Origin: Tipula vernalis
Lineage: Eukaryota > Arthropoda > Insecta > Diptera > Tipulidae
NCBI GenBank assembly: GCA_958295665.1
Contig: OY282559.1
Location: forward strand, 267,072,057-267,136,056
DNA length: 64,000 nucleotides
Direction: 5' to 3'
Both the position numbers and the translations under genes were made by a program. The notes under the pieces were generated by a model. That model had not been told where the DNA came from. It was given only the letters and a program-made list of their open reading frames with translations, and did no database searches. Positions 45,901-56,878 of the stretch are shown piece after piece. Every line of letters starts with the position of its first letter. Within the stretch, counting starts at the first letter, position 1.

Positions 45901-48462
45901 AAATGGCACAACTCAAAACAACGTTTTTTTCATTTATTAGCAAATATAGATTTATTTCTACCATATAACTTCTTATCTTTTCCACAAACTGCGCATGGGC
46001 CACTTTAAACGGTTGAAACTAATTTGAAAACCTGCAACAAAAACGATTCATTTTCAGTTATGATTAAAACGGCATAGCGATCGTTTGCCTTTATCACAGT
46101 ACAAAACCGTATTATTTTGAGTTGTGTCGTTGAGTGTAATTTGTGAAAAGTGATATTTCGAATTATGTCACTTTAGACTAACTAGGTAAAAGTGTATAAG
46201 TCATTATTGATGAACCATTGTCATGCATTTTGTGTTATGACACTTTTGTGTCAAAGGATTTTCCTTTTCTGAAATTCAGTTACTTGTTTAAATTTTTAAT
46301 TGTGTCGTTCTTAAACTATTAAACTGAACATTTGTTGTTGATCACTTGAAATTAAACAATTCAAATAATTTATTTTCATTATTAAACAGCACATAATAAT
46401 GGACTTCTCGAGTCGCGGAAGCATTATAGTGCAAATGGCAACCTCAACATTGGGAATGGATGGAAATTCAGCGGCAAGTTACAGTGAATATGGGATTTGA
46501 TACCAAATGTTCAACAAAGTTTTCCAGCTAAATCCCGAAACGATAATGAAGATGGACAAAACCATAAAATGGCGATGAAAGAGAAAAGGAAGGATGAAAG
46601 GCACAACGAAAACCGAGAAATGTAGATTGGGGTGCAACATCCAAATAAATGATTCAGAACGGGGAAAAATATTTACAGGTTACTGGTACATGCCTGATTT
46701 GCATAGGCAAATAGAATACATCTTAAACTAAAGAAGCAAAGAGAATACATCTTAAGGATACTCAAGCACATAGGAATTTAGAAATTTGAACTCTGCGTTT
46801 TATTTCGAGATAGATGAAATTCGCGTTCTTCAAAGCTACTCTTGACATTAACGATGGCCCTAAAAAGACAATGTTGTTGAAAAAAAGCGATACCGGAATC
46901 CTTCAATGCGAGATGAGAGGTTAATATGGGAAACCACCTACTGAATGACACTGAAGTTAGAGAAAGAATGAGAAATTTGATTAAGAAGATTCCAAAAATA
47001 GAATCGCATTACTTACGAGCCCAAGCTAAACGCGAATTTATTGAAAGTGGAAAAAATATTGCTTATCTCTATCGTGACTATAGGGAATACTGAGGGAAGA
47101 TGTTCAATTGCATTTTTCGGGAAGAGTTCAATTTGTCATTATACGTACCGAAGAAAGATCAGTGTGAGCTTTGCGAATCTTTAAAAAATGCAGATAATGG
47201 GGGGGGGGGGGGGGAACTCATTGGTGAATTGAAAATTTTCACGCAAGGAGAAACAAAAAGAAGAACGACACGAGCAAAAGGAGAACGACAAAAAACAAAT
47301 GGTGTACAACAATAATGCCATTATGCCGATAATGCGATTTGAATCTTAAAAATTAATTATGGTACTTTTGAAATGAAACAGAAGGGAAAAGAGGTGCAGT
47401 GGAAACCGGTAGTAGTGTGCTTCAGTATATAAGGATAATATCTGAAAATGCCACCAATTCAGAACTAGAGATTGTTTTTTATTCAAATAATTGCTGTGGG
47501 TAACAAAAAACAAATATGTATTTTTAGCCTACACAGCAGTTAAAAATTTCAATATTTGGAGCATAACTCATAAACTCCAGCAAATTAAGATACATTTAAA
47601 ACTTTCCCGATGTACGTACCACAGAACGGCAAAAAGAAATGGCCCTGCTTTGATGAATTAAATTATGAAAATTTCTTTGATTTGAAAACGCTACAAAAGG
47701 GCATAACTTTACGTTGAACTCTATGATAGAACACAAGTTAAGTGGCGCTCTCAACATCTCATATGAAGACACTACCTACAGAAGGGTTATCGTGCTCAGT
47801 ACAAGAAAAATAAATCTTCAGAAGAGGTAAACTTCTCAGTTGAATTGGCCCCCACTTACTTAGCGAAAATTCCACTACCTGTCAATAAAAAGAAAGAAAA
47901 TCAATATCTTGTTGATAAACGTATTATTCACCAAAGTTATTTTAATTCGTTTTTTAAAAATATTCTTGAGTAACAAGTTCGATTTTTAAGCTTTTGAGAA
48001 AAAAGACTTTTCTTTTAATTTTTGTTTTGTGTTCTGGGGGAAAAGTTTCCTGTTTTTGTGAACTTGATTATTTGTTTTTCCTTACTAACGATTTAGATCT
48101 TTTTATTTATCTTTCCGTAATCGTTGTTTTTTCTTTTGCTTACTCCAAGCCTTTATTGGTTTCTAATGAGAAAAACATCTAAAATGTCACAACAGGAAAC
48201 ATTTTATTGAATTACAAATTAAAAGTGACACAACACAAAATAATGCAGTTATATTTTACTGAGACAAACACCAACACAGTATCAGCCCAAGAGTTGCAAA
48301 TTTCGAGTCATATGAACACAAAATGACCAAAAATTTTGTTCTTAGATATTTCCAAAAGTAAATTATGTTAATCTTACTTAATTAACAATAAACTTCCGAT
48401 TAGTCTAAAAAATCATTTTTCGCTTCTCCTGAAAAATGTAGTTTTTGAGTTGTGTCACTTTT
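45901..48462 (+). mobile_element. Putative DNA transposon of an uncharacterised family, with cacaactcaaaa ends
   Basis: Outer inverted repeats tggcacaactcaaaa (45904-45918) and ttttgagttgtgtca (48443-48457) bracket a broken coding region. Further copies of the same word lie inside both ends: ttttgagttgtgtcg near 46115, the hairpin TGACACttttGTGTCA at 46238-46253, aaaatgtcacaac at 48181 and aaaagtgacacaacacaaaa at 48221-48240. Subterminal repeats of that kind are common in DNA transposons. The copy at 46114-46128 is inverted relative to 45904, so the first 225 bp could alternatively be a separate miniature element. No target duplication was established. Confidence 0.55.
46860..47940 (+). pseudogene. 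Transposase-like protein of an uncharacterised insect family (PKKDQC / NCCG)
   Basis: Plus-strand frames contain, in order, IPKIESHYLRAQAKREFIES and NIAYLYRDYREY (46990-47090), FREEFNLSLYVPKKDQCELCE (47115-47180), LEIVFYSNNCCG (about 47468-47505), and MYVPQNGKKKWPCFDELNYE with FFDLKTLQKG (47612-47705). This series matches a multicopy protein family in insects annotated only as uncharacterised, with 'ip.ieSHYlRa', 'f.PKKDqCd.C', 'i.FYSDNCcGQqkN' and 'yvP......P......yedFydlk.lq'. Stops, frameshifts and a 14-base G run (47201-47214) break it. The SDN block (here SNN) resembles an RNase H-fold acidic site; that assignment is inference. Confidence 0.65.
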
Positions 48463-49774
48463 CGAATACGTGTGCGATATACTAAATTAATATTTTAGAG
48501 ACGTCGTAATACGAATAACAAAATATTTCCAAAATTGATTTACAGACACACAGTTTTAATTTCTACCGTAAGGTACCCGTCCAATCTACGGGTAGCCCAT
48601 AATTAGATCAATTTTTTTATTCGTATTAAGACGTTTCTTTAATATTATTTTAGTGTAAGGCTCTATTAAACTATGTTTTTTGTTAAAATCAACTTCATGG
48701 AATACTTCAATTGGCTTCAAATTTTGTAAACAGGTAGATACTGGATTGTCACATTTATCATCGTGACTGCCATTTTTGAGAAAAATCTATACTTGGCAGT
48801 TTTCTCTTCAATGCAACCCCTTCTTTTTTCGACTCGAACGGACCCAAAAGTTAACACAAACTGCTTGTAACTAAAACCTATCTTTGTGCAAAGTTTCGGC
48901 CGAAACTATCAATACTTTTGAGACTGGGAGGAAAACCCAAAATGTATGACTGGATGGACAGAAGAGCGGCCTTGGCATTTTTTTAATCGTTGTTTTGGAA
49001 TCATTTTTTTCGCAATTACAACATACTTACCCATTATAACTTCGTTATAGTGGGAAAAGTAATCAATGAAAAGAAGTAAACCTAGGCTTGTTTCCTAATT
49101 GGTTCAAAGGTCGTTACGTGTGTGAGCAACAAATTATCTGTACGATTTGCAGTACATGCCTGTGAGGCTTTATTGTTCCGAATTTTGAAACCTACAATTT
49201 TGAAGTAATTTTATTTACCGGCTCCTGCGCCTCCGATTCTAAAGAGTTGTAAATTCCTTTCCGCACTGTAAATTATAATGGGAAAAGTGGTGGTTTGAGG
49301 GTTCCTGGTTCCCGCCTACGTTTAAAGTAAGTCATCTTCATCACAAGCACAATGTCTACACCAACAAAATATTTAATAAATATTGTTTCCTCGTGTTCCA
49401 ATTATATCATATATGACCGTACCACCTTCAATCGAATAAAAATGAAACAGCAACTTTTTTGTTTTTGTAACTGGAAACAACACGGAAGTATTTTAGAAAC
49501 GATTTATTGAACGATTAGCAATAACTATTTCTTTCTAAATATTAATCAATAATTAGCATTAATTTCGGCATGAAATTTTATTTTTGCTTGACATTATACT
49601 ACACTAAAACAATTCGAACATATCTTAATGTGTTGAGCACGACTTCATAATTATTTTTCATTAATTTGAACTTTTACTGAGCTCAAAAATTAAATAGTTT
49701 TTCGAGCATTTATTGACATCGAAACCTTTATTCCGTGCCGTGTTATATAATATGTCAATAAAAAGCGAAATATA
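48463..49774. other. Gene-free stretch
   Basis: No coding motif was recognised. A short stem, cccattataac pairing with gttatagtggg, lies near 49032-49056. Confidence 0.4.
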
Positions 49775-49778
49775 TTAA

Positions 49779-50089
49779 CACTTAACCGACGGGACGAGTA
49801 GTATCTACCGGCCTCGTCAGCTGATGATAACCGGCGGGGCCGGTAGGGACTACCTTTTTCGACTTCTGACATTTAACGTCGGGTTTTGTAGTATCTAACG
49901 GCAAAAAATAAACCGTTTTGTGTTTCCATGTATGAATGAAGGTTTGTACTACAAGAAAAAAATATTACAAGGGAAAAATATTTTTACTTTCGCCACAACT
50001 CTATTTTAACTATTATGTTGTGCGGAATTCTCGCGAAACAGCCCGTCGTAACGGCGCACACGGCGAAAAAAAGACCCGTCGGTTAAGTG
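49779..50089. mobile_element. piggyBac-like miniature element (311 bp) in a TTAA site
   Basis: The ends are perfect 15-bp inverted repeats, CACTTAACCGACGGG (49779-49793) and its complement (50075-50089). Each is immediately flanked by TTAA (49775-49778 and 50090-50093), the exact duplication made by piggyBac transposases. The interior includes a GC-rich hairpin (ctaccggcc near 49808 with ggccggtag near 49841) and no transposase. Short reading frames across the ends are by-products. Confidence 0.85.
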
Positions 50090-50346
50090 TTAATTATCGA
50101 AGATTTGCAAATGTGATATTTTTATTCAACATTTGGGTAAATATTTTATTTTTGGTTACAAATGCAGTAAATTACGATTCAAGTGTGCGCGCCCGAATTA
50201 TGTTATAAAACATGAATTACCTAAATGTTGTGAAAAATACTGTACACAAACTACATATACGTACGTTGATAAGACACCTATTAAAATGTTGGTCATGTTT
50301 TTTATCGTACTACAGTAGTGATCCAAAATATAAACTCGTTATCATT

Positions 50347-50595
50347 CTGTACTCTAGATATAAAAGGGCGAAGGTCAATTTATGTTATAAAAAAACTCTG
50401 GCGAATTTCTGTTTAATTTTCTTTCGATTCTTAAGGAGACTAAGATATCTTACTCTCTTCCACTCACTCTTCTACTTACTTCTCAAGGTAATAAATCTTG
50501 GAAAAATGAAAATGTATTATTCGAAAATTAAACAGAAAATGTGGAAAAGTGGACTAACATATGTCGATTTACGCCCTTTTATATCTAGAGCACAG
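50347..50595. repeat. About 249-bp imperfect palindrome
   Basis: ctctagatataaaagggcg (50352-50370) is repeated inverted at 50572-50590. Pairing continues inward through 'caatttatgtta' against 'taacatatg' and through ttctgtttaattttc against gaaaattaaacag. The 149-codon plus-strand frame that crosses it (50212-50661) is explained by the repeat and has no recognised domain. Confidence 0.7.
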
Positions 50596-51396
50596 CACTA
50601 TCTGAATGTGGCCAATTGTTGTTGTATTACAAACATCATTGGTACAATTTTGCCACTTTAACATGATTTATCGTTTCTGTCGTATTGTATGAGTATTCGA
50701 AGTTTATTTTTATTGTTATTACAATTGTGGAAGCAAAAATTTGTTCAGCTATTATCATAATTATACCAGAAAAAATATTTTTCATATAATTCGGTCATGT
50801 CCTTAGACAATTTACAGGTAGGTATTCCCTAGAAAACTAACTTTAATAAAAAAATGTTTGTCTAATAAATAAAGCATCATACTAAAATAGGTACAGATTA
50901 GAAATTATTTGCATTATAAGAATGGGCGCGCGCGTAACTATATCTCATGTTTCAATTCCGCAAGTACAAAGCAAATACGCCCATAAATCCTTCAAAAATG
51001 ATTAACTTGTTTATCACATATAAATATTCTAATTTTAACCAACCAAGTTGCATGGTTGTATTTCAACCATCTATCTACATCCCGATAATTATTTTCCAAC
51101 AGCATATTTACTGATAATGAAATCTATTTTATCGTTTATTCGCAATGATTAGATAATATAAACTCGTGCATACATATTTTCAAATTTTCATAACAAAATT
51201 TTACAAATTTGCTTAGTACTAATTTTGATTTGTGATTAAACTGACGGTCGATTAGTATTATAGTACTATATATAGTTGTCATTTAGTAATTTATACACAT
51301 TTTTGTTGTAGGAGTTAAGTAATGTTTGTTGTACATTACATAAAAGCGTTCTATATAGTAAACCAAAGTGATTAGTGATCATACATATTTTTTGAA

Positions 51397-51541
51397 ATGT
51401 CAGATATGCGACATCGGCGTTTGGTTGACGCACGTGGAAAACATATTAGGTTTGACGAATTTGGTGATAGTGAAGTGAGAAAAAGCAACAGAAAATGTTG
51501 TTCAGATCGATCCAAAACGATTGTGGTTTTAATAATAGTAG
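51397..51541 (+). CDS. Possible first coding exon of an unidentified membrane protein gene
   Basis: From the ATG at 51397 the plus strand encodes 48 codons: MSDMRHRRLVDARGKHIRFD, then EFGDSEVRKSNRKCCSDRSK and the hydrophobic TIVVLIIVG. It ends at AG followed by GTGCGT (51541/51542), a good splice donor. The segment is more GC-rich and codon-like than its surroundings. A charged N-terminal tail followed by the start of a hydrophobic segment suggests a type II or multi-span membrane protein, with the rest of the membrane helix in the next exon. I do not recognise the protein. No second exon was found in the remaining 12 kb, so the intron would be long. A TTTTGTTGTAG acceptor-like sequence precedes it at 51303-51313. 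Confidence 0.4.
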
Positions 51542-52834
51542 GTGCGTGTAATCCTGATTTCTGATTTATACGGTTTAATATGTAATGTGGAATATGTGTG
51601 ATACCTGAATTAATCGCAGTACTCAGAATTATTTATATGGGTACGGTTAAGTGCTAAGCCTTTTTTTTTTTTTTGCTGATAAAATGGTTAAGTAATACTA
51701 TGTAGATTTTAGTTGTGTGATTTTTTTTTTTGTGCAAAATTATTGACAAATTTATCTACAAGTAAAAACGAATCATAAATCTAATGTGAAGTGTTTAACG
51801 AAACCGCAAGTTGATCCCTATCAATAGTTTAAGCACACAAACGCAGCGTATTATGGTTCTTTATCTAATTATTTATTTATTTTATCTATATTTCTAAATT
51901 TGACCTGGCAATTTGAAAATTTGTGTTCTGGACGAAGTTTTAAAAATCACTCCTTCAACACATTCGATCAATTTATATAAATTTGGATACTATTTGTGAA
52001 GTCCTTCTGAAGTTGCTTCCATTAGGCATAAAAACCTCTTAAATTTTTTCAAATCCTTCATGCCATTCGGTAGTCTATCCAAACTGTCTTATAGTAATTT
52101 GGGCCCTTTACTAGCTTTCCCCATACATGTATTGTGCATCTGCAGTGGGATGCTCCAATCACAGTTAGCAGAAGCTTAGCCGAGCTCTAGTGATTAGAAA
52201 ATTATGGTCTACCAACTACGATTTATAGGCAAATACTCGATGATTTAGCAATTTCGCAAATTGTAAGTCGCTAAATATGGCGAATTTGCATTTAGCAAAC
52301 TGCTTGCTTAACATAACATATTCGATTGTTTCAGCAATGCTGTGATTTTTTTAACTCAGCTTCCTGGTGCTGATTTGTTTTTTATCAAATGTAATAAAAC
52401 TAACGACATACCTAGCTAACGATAAATTGTCATGCTCTTCCTATCCGTCATTTATTTTATTTTTATTTTTTCATTCCATTCTCACAGATGTTGATAGTTT
52501 TTTCTGAAATGCACAAATATAGGGCTTTAATGATAATATTCAATTTTAGTTCTTTTCGAGTTCCAAAAGGTCACATTTGCCATAGAACGATTTTCTTAAA
52601 AACTGCTCTATGGAGTTTTTATCTTCCTAATTTATGTGAAAATGCTGCTTTTTATCTTTGAAGCTAGTTCTATTTTTTTTTCTATCTGTAGACAAAAATT
52701 GGAAAACAATTCTTTTTTTGAACAAATTTCTTTCTACAGTTCATATGTCTAACAATTTCTCGCAATTTTTCCTTATATAGATCACTTTCAGTTCAAATGA
52801 ATAAATGATGTTTAATTTTTAATTAAAATTTCTA
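51542..52834. other. Gene-free stretch, possibly intronic
   Basis: No coding motif was recognised. If the exon ending at 51541 is real, this would be the start of its intron. Confidence 0.4.
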
Positions 52835-53029
52835 ATGTGGTTTTCCAGTTGACACTAAACAAGACCCCAATTGAAAAATAAGTGACTTCAGCTGTCATAC
52901 TAGGTCAAATTCTTCGGACCAATGATTTAAATATTAATGATAAAATATTTAACAAATAATAATTTTATTTAAATCGCTCCGAAAAATTTGGCCGATCGAC
53001 AAATGACAGTGTCAACTGGAAAACCACAT
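52835..53029. mobile_element. Miniature inverted-repeat element (195 bp), possibly PIF/Harbinger-like
   Basis: The 22-bp ends at 52835-52856 and 53008-53029 are perfect inverted repeats (core gtggttttccagttgacac). A second inverted pair lies inside (ctgtcatactaggtcaaattc with its partner near 52980-53006), making most of the element palindromic. If the outermost base is assigned to the target, the flanks read TAA on both sides, the kind of 3-bp duplication left by PIF/Harbinger transposases. No coding capacity. Confidence 0.8.
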
Positions 53030-53117
53030 AAATGTAACTGCATTTTTCAATTGTATGTGTATTGAAAAACAATATTCCCCGGATTTCAGCACGACTAAAT
53101 CCATGTTATATTAAGGA

Positions 53118-53415
53118 TGTTCACTAGTGGCTTTTGACATAAATTATCCGGATACTTTTTCACTTAGTTAATGTTTTTTTAAGTTGTCTCTATTATTTTA
53201 ATATTTTTTATTAATATCAATATTCAAATCGGAACTTTTCTATATTGAATTTGCTGTTTTTTACGCCGATAATAGAAATAATTTTCAGTTGTCAAAAAAC
53301 TCCGAAGAAACCCCCCAAAAAAATAAGAGTTAAAAATATACCGACTTTTTATGTGTGCTCGTTTCGTGCTAAAAAAATATCCGGATGTTTTTTATTCCTT
53401 GGTCATCAGTGAACA
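53118..53415. mobile_element. Miniature inverted-repeat element (298 bp)
   Basis: TGTTCACT at 53118 is repeated inverted as AGTGAACA ending at 53415. Each end carries ATCCGGATA or its close variant about 20-21 bases further in, in mirror-image positions. The remaining bases of the arms are less similar, and the interior is AT-rich without a reading frame. Confidence 0.6.
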
Positions 53416-53812
53416 CTAGGATCATTTTATTTTCTCAATACACTTGAAGCCGGCTTTTTATGTTTTCTCTCTTTCCAAACATAACGACTTCATTTAAGGA
53501 CAGGTGTTAAAAATATTTTATAAACGAATAAAATTTATGCCTCCAGCCTTACAAAAAATGTTAAATTAAACAAATTTTAAAAATACGAAATAATAGGCCT
53601 CGGGTGGGTATAAGCGATTTTTTACCATCCATGTTAGTAGGCCAGGGGTGCGATTCTGGTTCAATGATAAAAAGAAATGATAAATTTGATTCGTGTGAAC
53701 AAAGCAAAAAAGCAGAATTCATTGAAATTTAAATGTTTGAATGTTATCAAATGGTAAAGCAAAAGCAAACACCATAATTATTCATTATGCTAGGCTTACA
53801 ACCAGTGACGTA

Positions 53813-55388
53813 ACTATATCAGATTAATTAAAATTGTACGAAACAGCACTGATTCAGTTTAATGGTCTCAAACAAAACGAAATTTCTTGCAATCAACATA
53901 GCATTTATGAAGATTTTTAAATATATGGATAAAGCATCACAAAATTTCAATTCCAAATTTCATTTCAAACCAAAGGAAATCATATTCGCACTAATCACCG
54001 CCATGTAAAATATAAATAACCTGGACATTCTTGTCCAATAATTTCTCGAATAACCTAGGAAATTGGAGAAATATCGAAAAATCTACTAAATATCACGGTT
54101 CATATTTATATGTGTAACATCCCCACTGAAATACTTTCTAATTTTGCCTTACAGGATTGTGTGGATTTCCAACATAATGAACACAAATTTTTGTTCATTA
54201 TGTTGGAAATTCATAAAATCATGTATGGCAAAAGTAAAAAATATTTCATTGGGGATGGGGTGTAACTCTGCAAGTTCCCACAACTCAAACTTAGTCGCAG
54301 AACATAGCCATACAAAATTCGAAATATCCTAGAAATGTCGAAAATCTTAAGAAATTTAGAATAAATCGCGGATCAATTGGATCAATTACCCCAGAAAAAA
54401 TCGAATAATTTTTATATTATGTGAATCTCTCGAAAAATCTAGATATTAATGAATAATTTCGGCAAGCCTGTAAAAATCTAGAGAACCCACGAAAATTTCG
54501 AAAAATTACGAAAATTCGTGTAAATATCGAATTATTTGTCAAGTAATTTAACGCTACTAAACCAGTTAAGGCTATAAATTCAACAAAACGATATGCAATA
54601 ATAATGGAACCCTCAAATAGGTCGGATAACTTCTTAAATATCGAACAATTATATTCTTCGAATATGGCTCTAAGATCCTCGAGTAGCATCGAACTATCAA
54701 ATACACCGGGCAATTTCAAACATACTCGAATAATCTGGAGAATCTGGAATAATCTGACGGTTTCGAAACACCGAATCACCAATTAAGTCTCGCACCAATC
54801 ACGCATCCCGTTTCTTTGCTATTCCATTAATCTAACGAAATTTTTAAAAGTGATCAAAAGATAAAATCCGAGGCAAAGAGATATGAAACAGGAGGATTTG
54901 AAATTTTTTTATTTACCATAAAATAGTTTTTCATAATAAACTGCTTTTACCGGTAAATTCAGTTTTTATTTTCCGTTTACCGGTAATAAATAATATTACG
55001 TTTGATGTCAAAAGCTTTTGATTTCAAACAAGAATGGAAAATTTTCTTCTAAATCTAAATATTTGTCAGAACCTACAACCATTTTTATTTTTATGGAGTC
55101 AGATTACATGTAATTATTCTGAAATTCACCTTCACCAACCGTGCAGAAATTGTTGGGCCTGTCTTAAGAACTAAAACTAGACCACCGCCTTTTCTTAAAA
55201 ATTTCCTAGAAATGTTCCGTTTTGTAAATTTGAAAGGGTGGTATTCTTTAAGCTTAATCTGAGCTACCATCTATTTGTTCTTGACTTTGAACTAATATTC
55301 GAACGCTCGATAGCTCCCCTGGGCCCCATTAACGGTGGTCCCCTCCCCCCGCGACTGCGGGTTCGGTGGGTACCTAGCTACGCCCCTG
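53813..55388 (+). mobile_element. CAGTGGCGTAACTA repeat family, copy A3 (most complete, 1576 bp)
   Basis: The left end is cagtgacgtaactata and the right end, inverted, is caggggcgtagctaggta, making imperfect terminal inverted repeats. A GC-rich segment with gggccccatt and cccctccccccgcgactgcgg lies just inside the right end, as in A4. The interior is a long series of aatttcgaat-like words, and a 121-codon minus-strand frame (54417-54782) has a relative in A2 but no domain. Ends of the CAG...GGCGTA type occur in hAT and other superfamilies; no duplication was confirmed (ttaca occurs on both sides but out of register). Confidence 0.75.
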
Positions 55389-55735
55389 TTACATAGGTGA
55401 ATTATGTACATCGATCTCTTTTTCTCGATAATACTATATATTAAATTCAGATGATTTTATATAAAACGATTGACAGGGAAAACGTGAAAGAGGAGAGCAA
55501 ACAGACAGCAAGAACAAAATTAAATGCAATTAAACACAATTAAAGCAAGACTTAAAATAAGGTAAAAAGAAAACAACTGTGTGAATGTGAAAAATGTATT
55601 GAAATTGCGTGAGAGAGAACGAAAAAACTCTGTAATAGAAGAGGAGTAAGAGCGAGATATAGGTCAACAAACTTACCTACTAATGTGTATAAAGTGTCCG
55701 AATTAAAAAAATTTTGACGTGGTGATGTGTGTCAT

Positions 55736-55893
55736 AATATTTGATTCTTAATCGAGTCGAGAATCAATATACGTAAATAGTCACTGTTGTTTTGCCATGA
55801 TTTTAATTAACTCAGTACTTCTAAAGTTCTGGAATATTTATATTATGTATCGCATATTTGATTCTTATTCGAGTCAAGATTCAATATACTAAC
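55736..55893. repeat. Two direct repeats, each a small hairpin, 117-bp apart
   Basis: tttgattcttaatcgagtcg with agaatcaatat and tttgattcttattcgagtca with agattcaatat start near 55740 and 55857. In each, ttgattct pairs with agaatcaa or a near match. Confidence 0.55.
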
Positions 55894-56394
55894 AATATGC
55901 AGTGAAGAAAAACTAAATATTTGTTAACTTAAGTAAACATTAGTGAACTTTGTTATATGTTGGACAATAATATTATATAAACTGATACTGAGTGCAACTT
56001 GACATATCAAACTTAAGCAGTTATCTTGAAGTCTCCTATAGTCTGTTTTATTGTTCACCGCGTTAAAATTTTTTGTGATGTGGCACATTTCTTTAAACGT
56101 CCGTTTTCGTATTTTTGTTTTAAAGCCAATATTGACACTTCTTCAAAATTTGACTGTTACAATAAAATTGATTTTGGCATATATTCCCTAGAGCCATAAT
56201 TCCATTGATAAAACAGAAATTTTATCGATTAAAATCGAAAAAGAGCTGATAAAATTACAAAATGGTCATCTCGAACGTTTGTTACTCCTTGTCAACTACG
56301 GGAAACCTTACAATAATGCCACGATTTCAAAACAATTTCACAAATTTTCGATTTTGCCGATACATTCAAATTTTGGCATCCTACATTTTCTAAG

Positions 56395-56585
56395 ATTGTT
56401 TTCAATGGCCTAGAATTTGGTTTTTGTTTCATGTTTCCAGCTAGTGCGGTTCAAGAGGTATTCACATTTGAAAATTTAGTATTGTGGGATAAGTAAAAAA
56501 AACTCGGCCACAAAGATTGTTTTGAATGATCTTGAATTTAGTTTTTGTTTCATGTTTCTCGCTAGTACAGTTCAAAAGATATTCG
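56395..56585. repeat. Two direct repeats of about 75 bp
   Basis: Bases from aagattgttttcaatgg near 56393 to ggtattcaca align with those from aagattgttttgaatg near 56513 to gatattcgca, sharing ttttgtttcatgtttc and gctagt. The 118-codon plus-strand frame at 56522-56878 overlaps the second copy and has no recognised domain. Confidence 0.65.
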
Positions 56586-56878
56586 CATCCAAAAAAAAAA
56601 ATTGTTTAGGGTTTTCTGTGCCGGTCAGTGTACATATTTTTAGTATTATTAAAGGTTTTGAAGTTTTTAGACGAATCATTTTATTTGGTGCAATTTTGAT
56701 TGTGAAATTATGGTGCATGGCTGTTAGATTTCAAATAATTGTATTAAATAAAGTGAGACTTGACTTGAATGGCAGTTGTGTTCTTTCACTTAAAAATCAG
56801 ACGAATCTGAGCGTAGATACGCCATGGTTGCCTCTGCTGAGAAAGACTGCGATCAATTTGAGAAATTCAGTCATTTAA

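Noticed and set aside
49030..49060. Sequence resembling part of a loxP site (ataacttcgttata)
   Set aside because: It lacks the second 13-bp arm and the spacer; it is an ordinary short hairpin.
50212..50661. 149-codon plus-strand reading frame
   Set aside because: It is laid across an imperfect palindrome, which explains its lack of stops; no domain was recognised.
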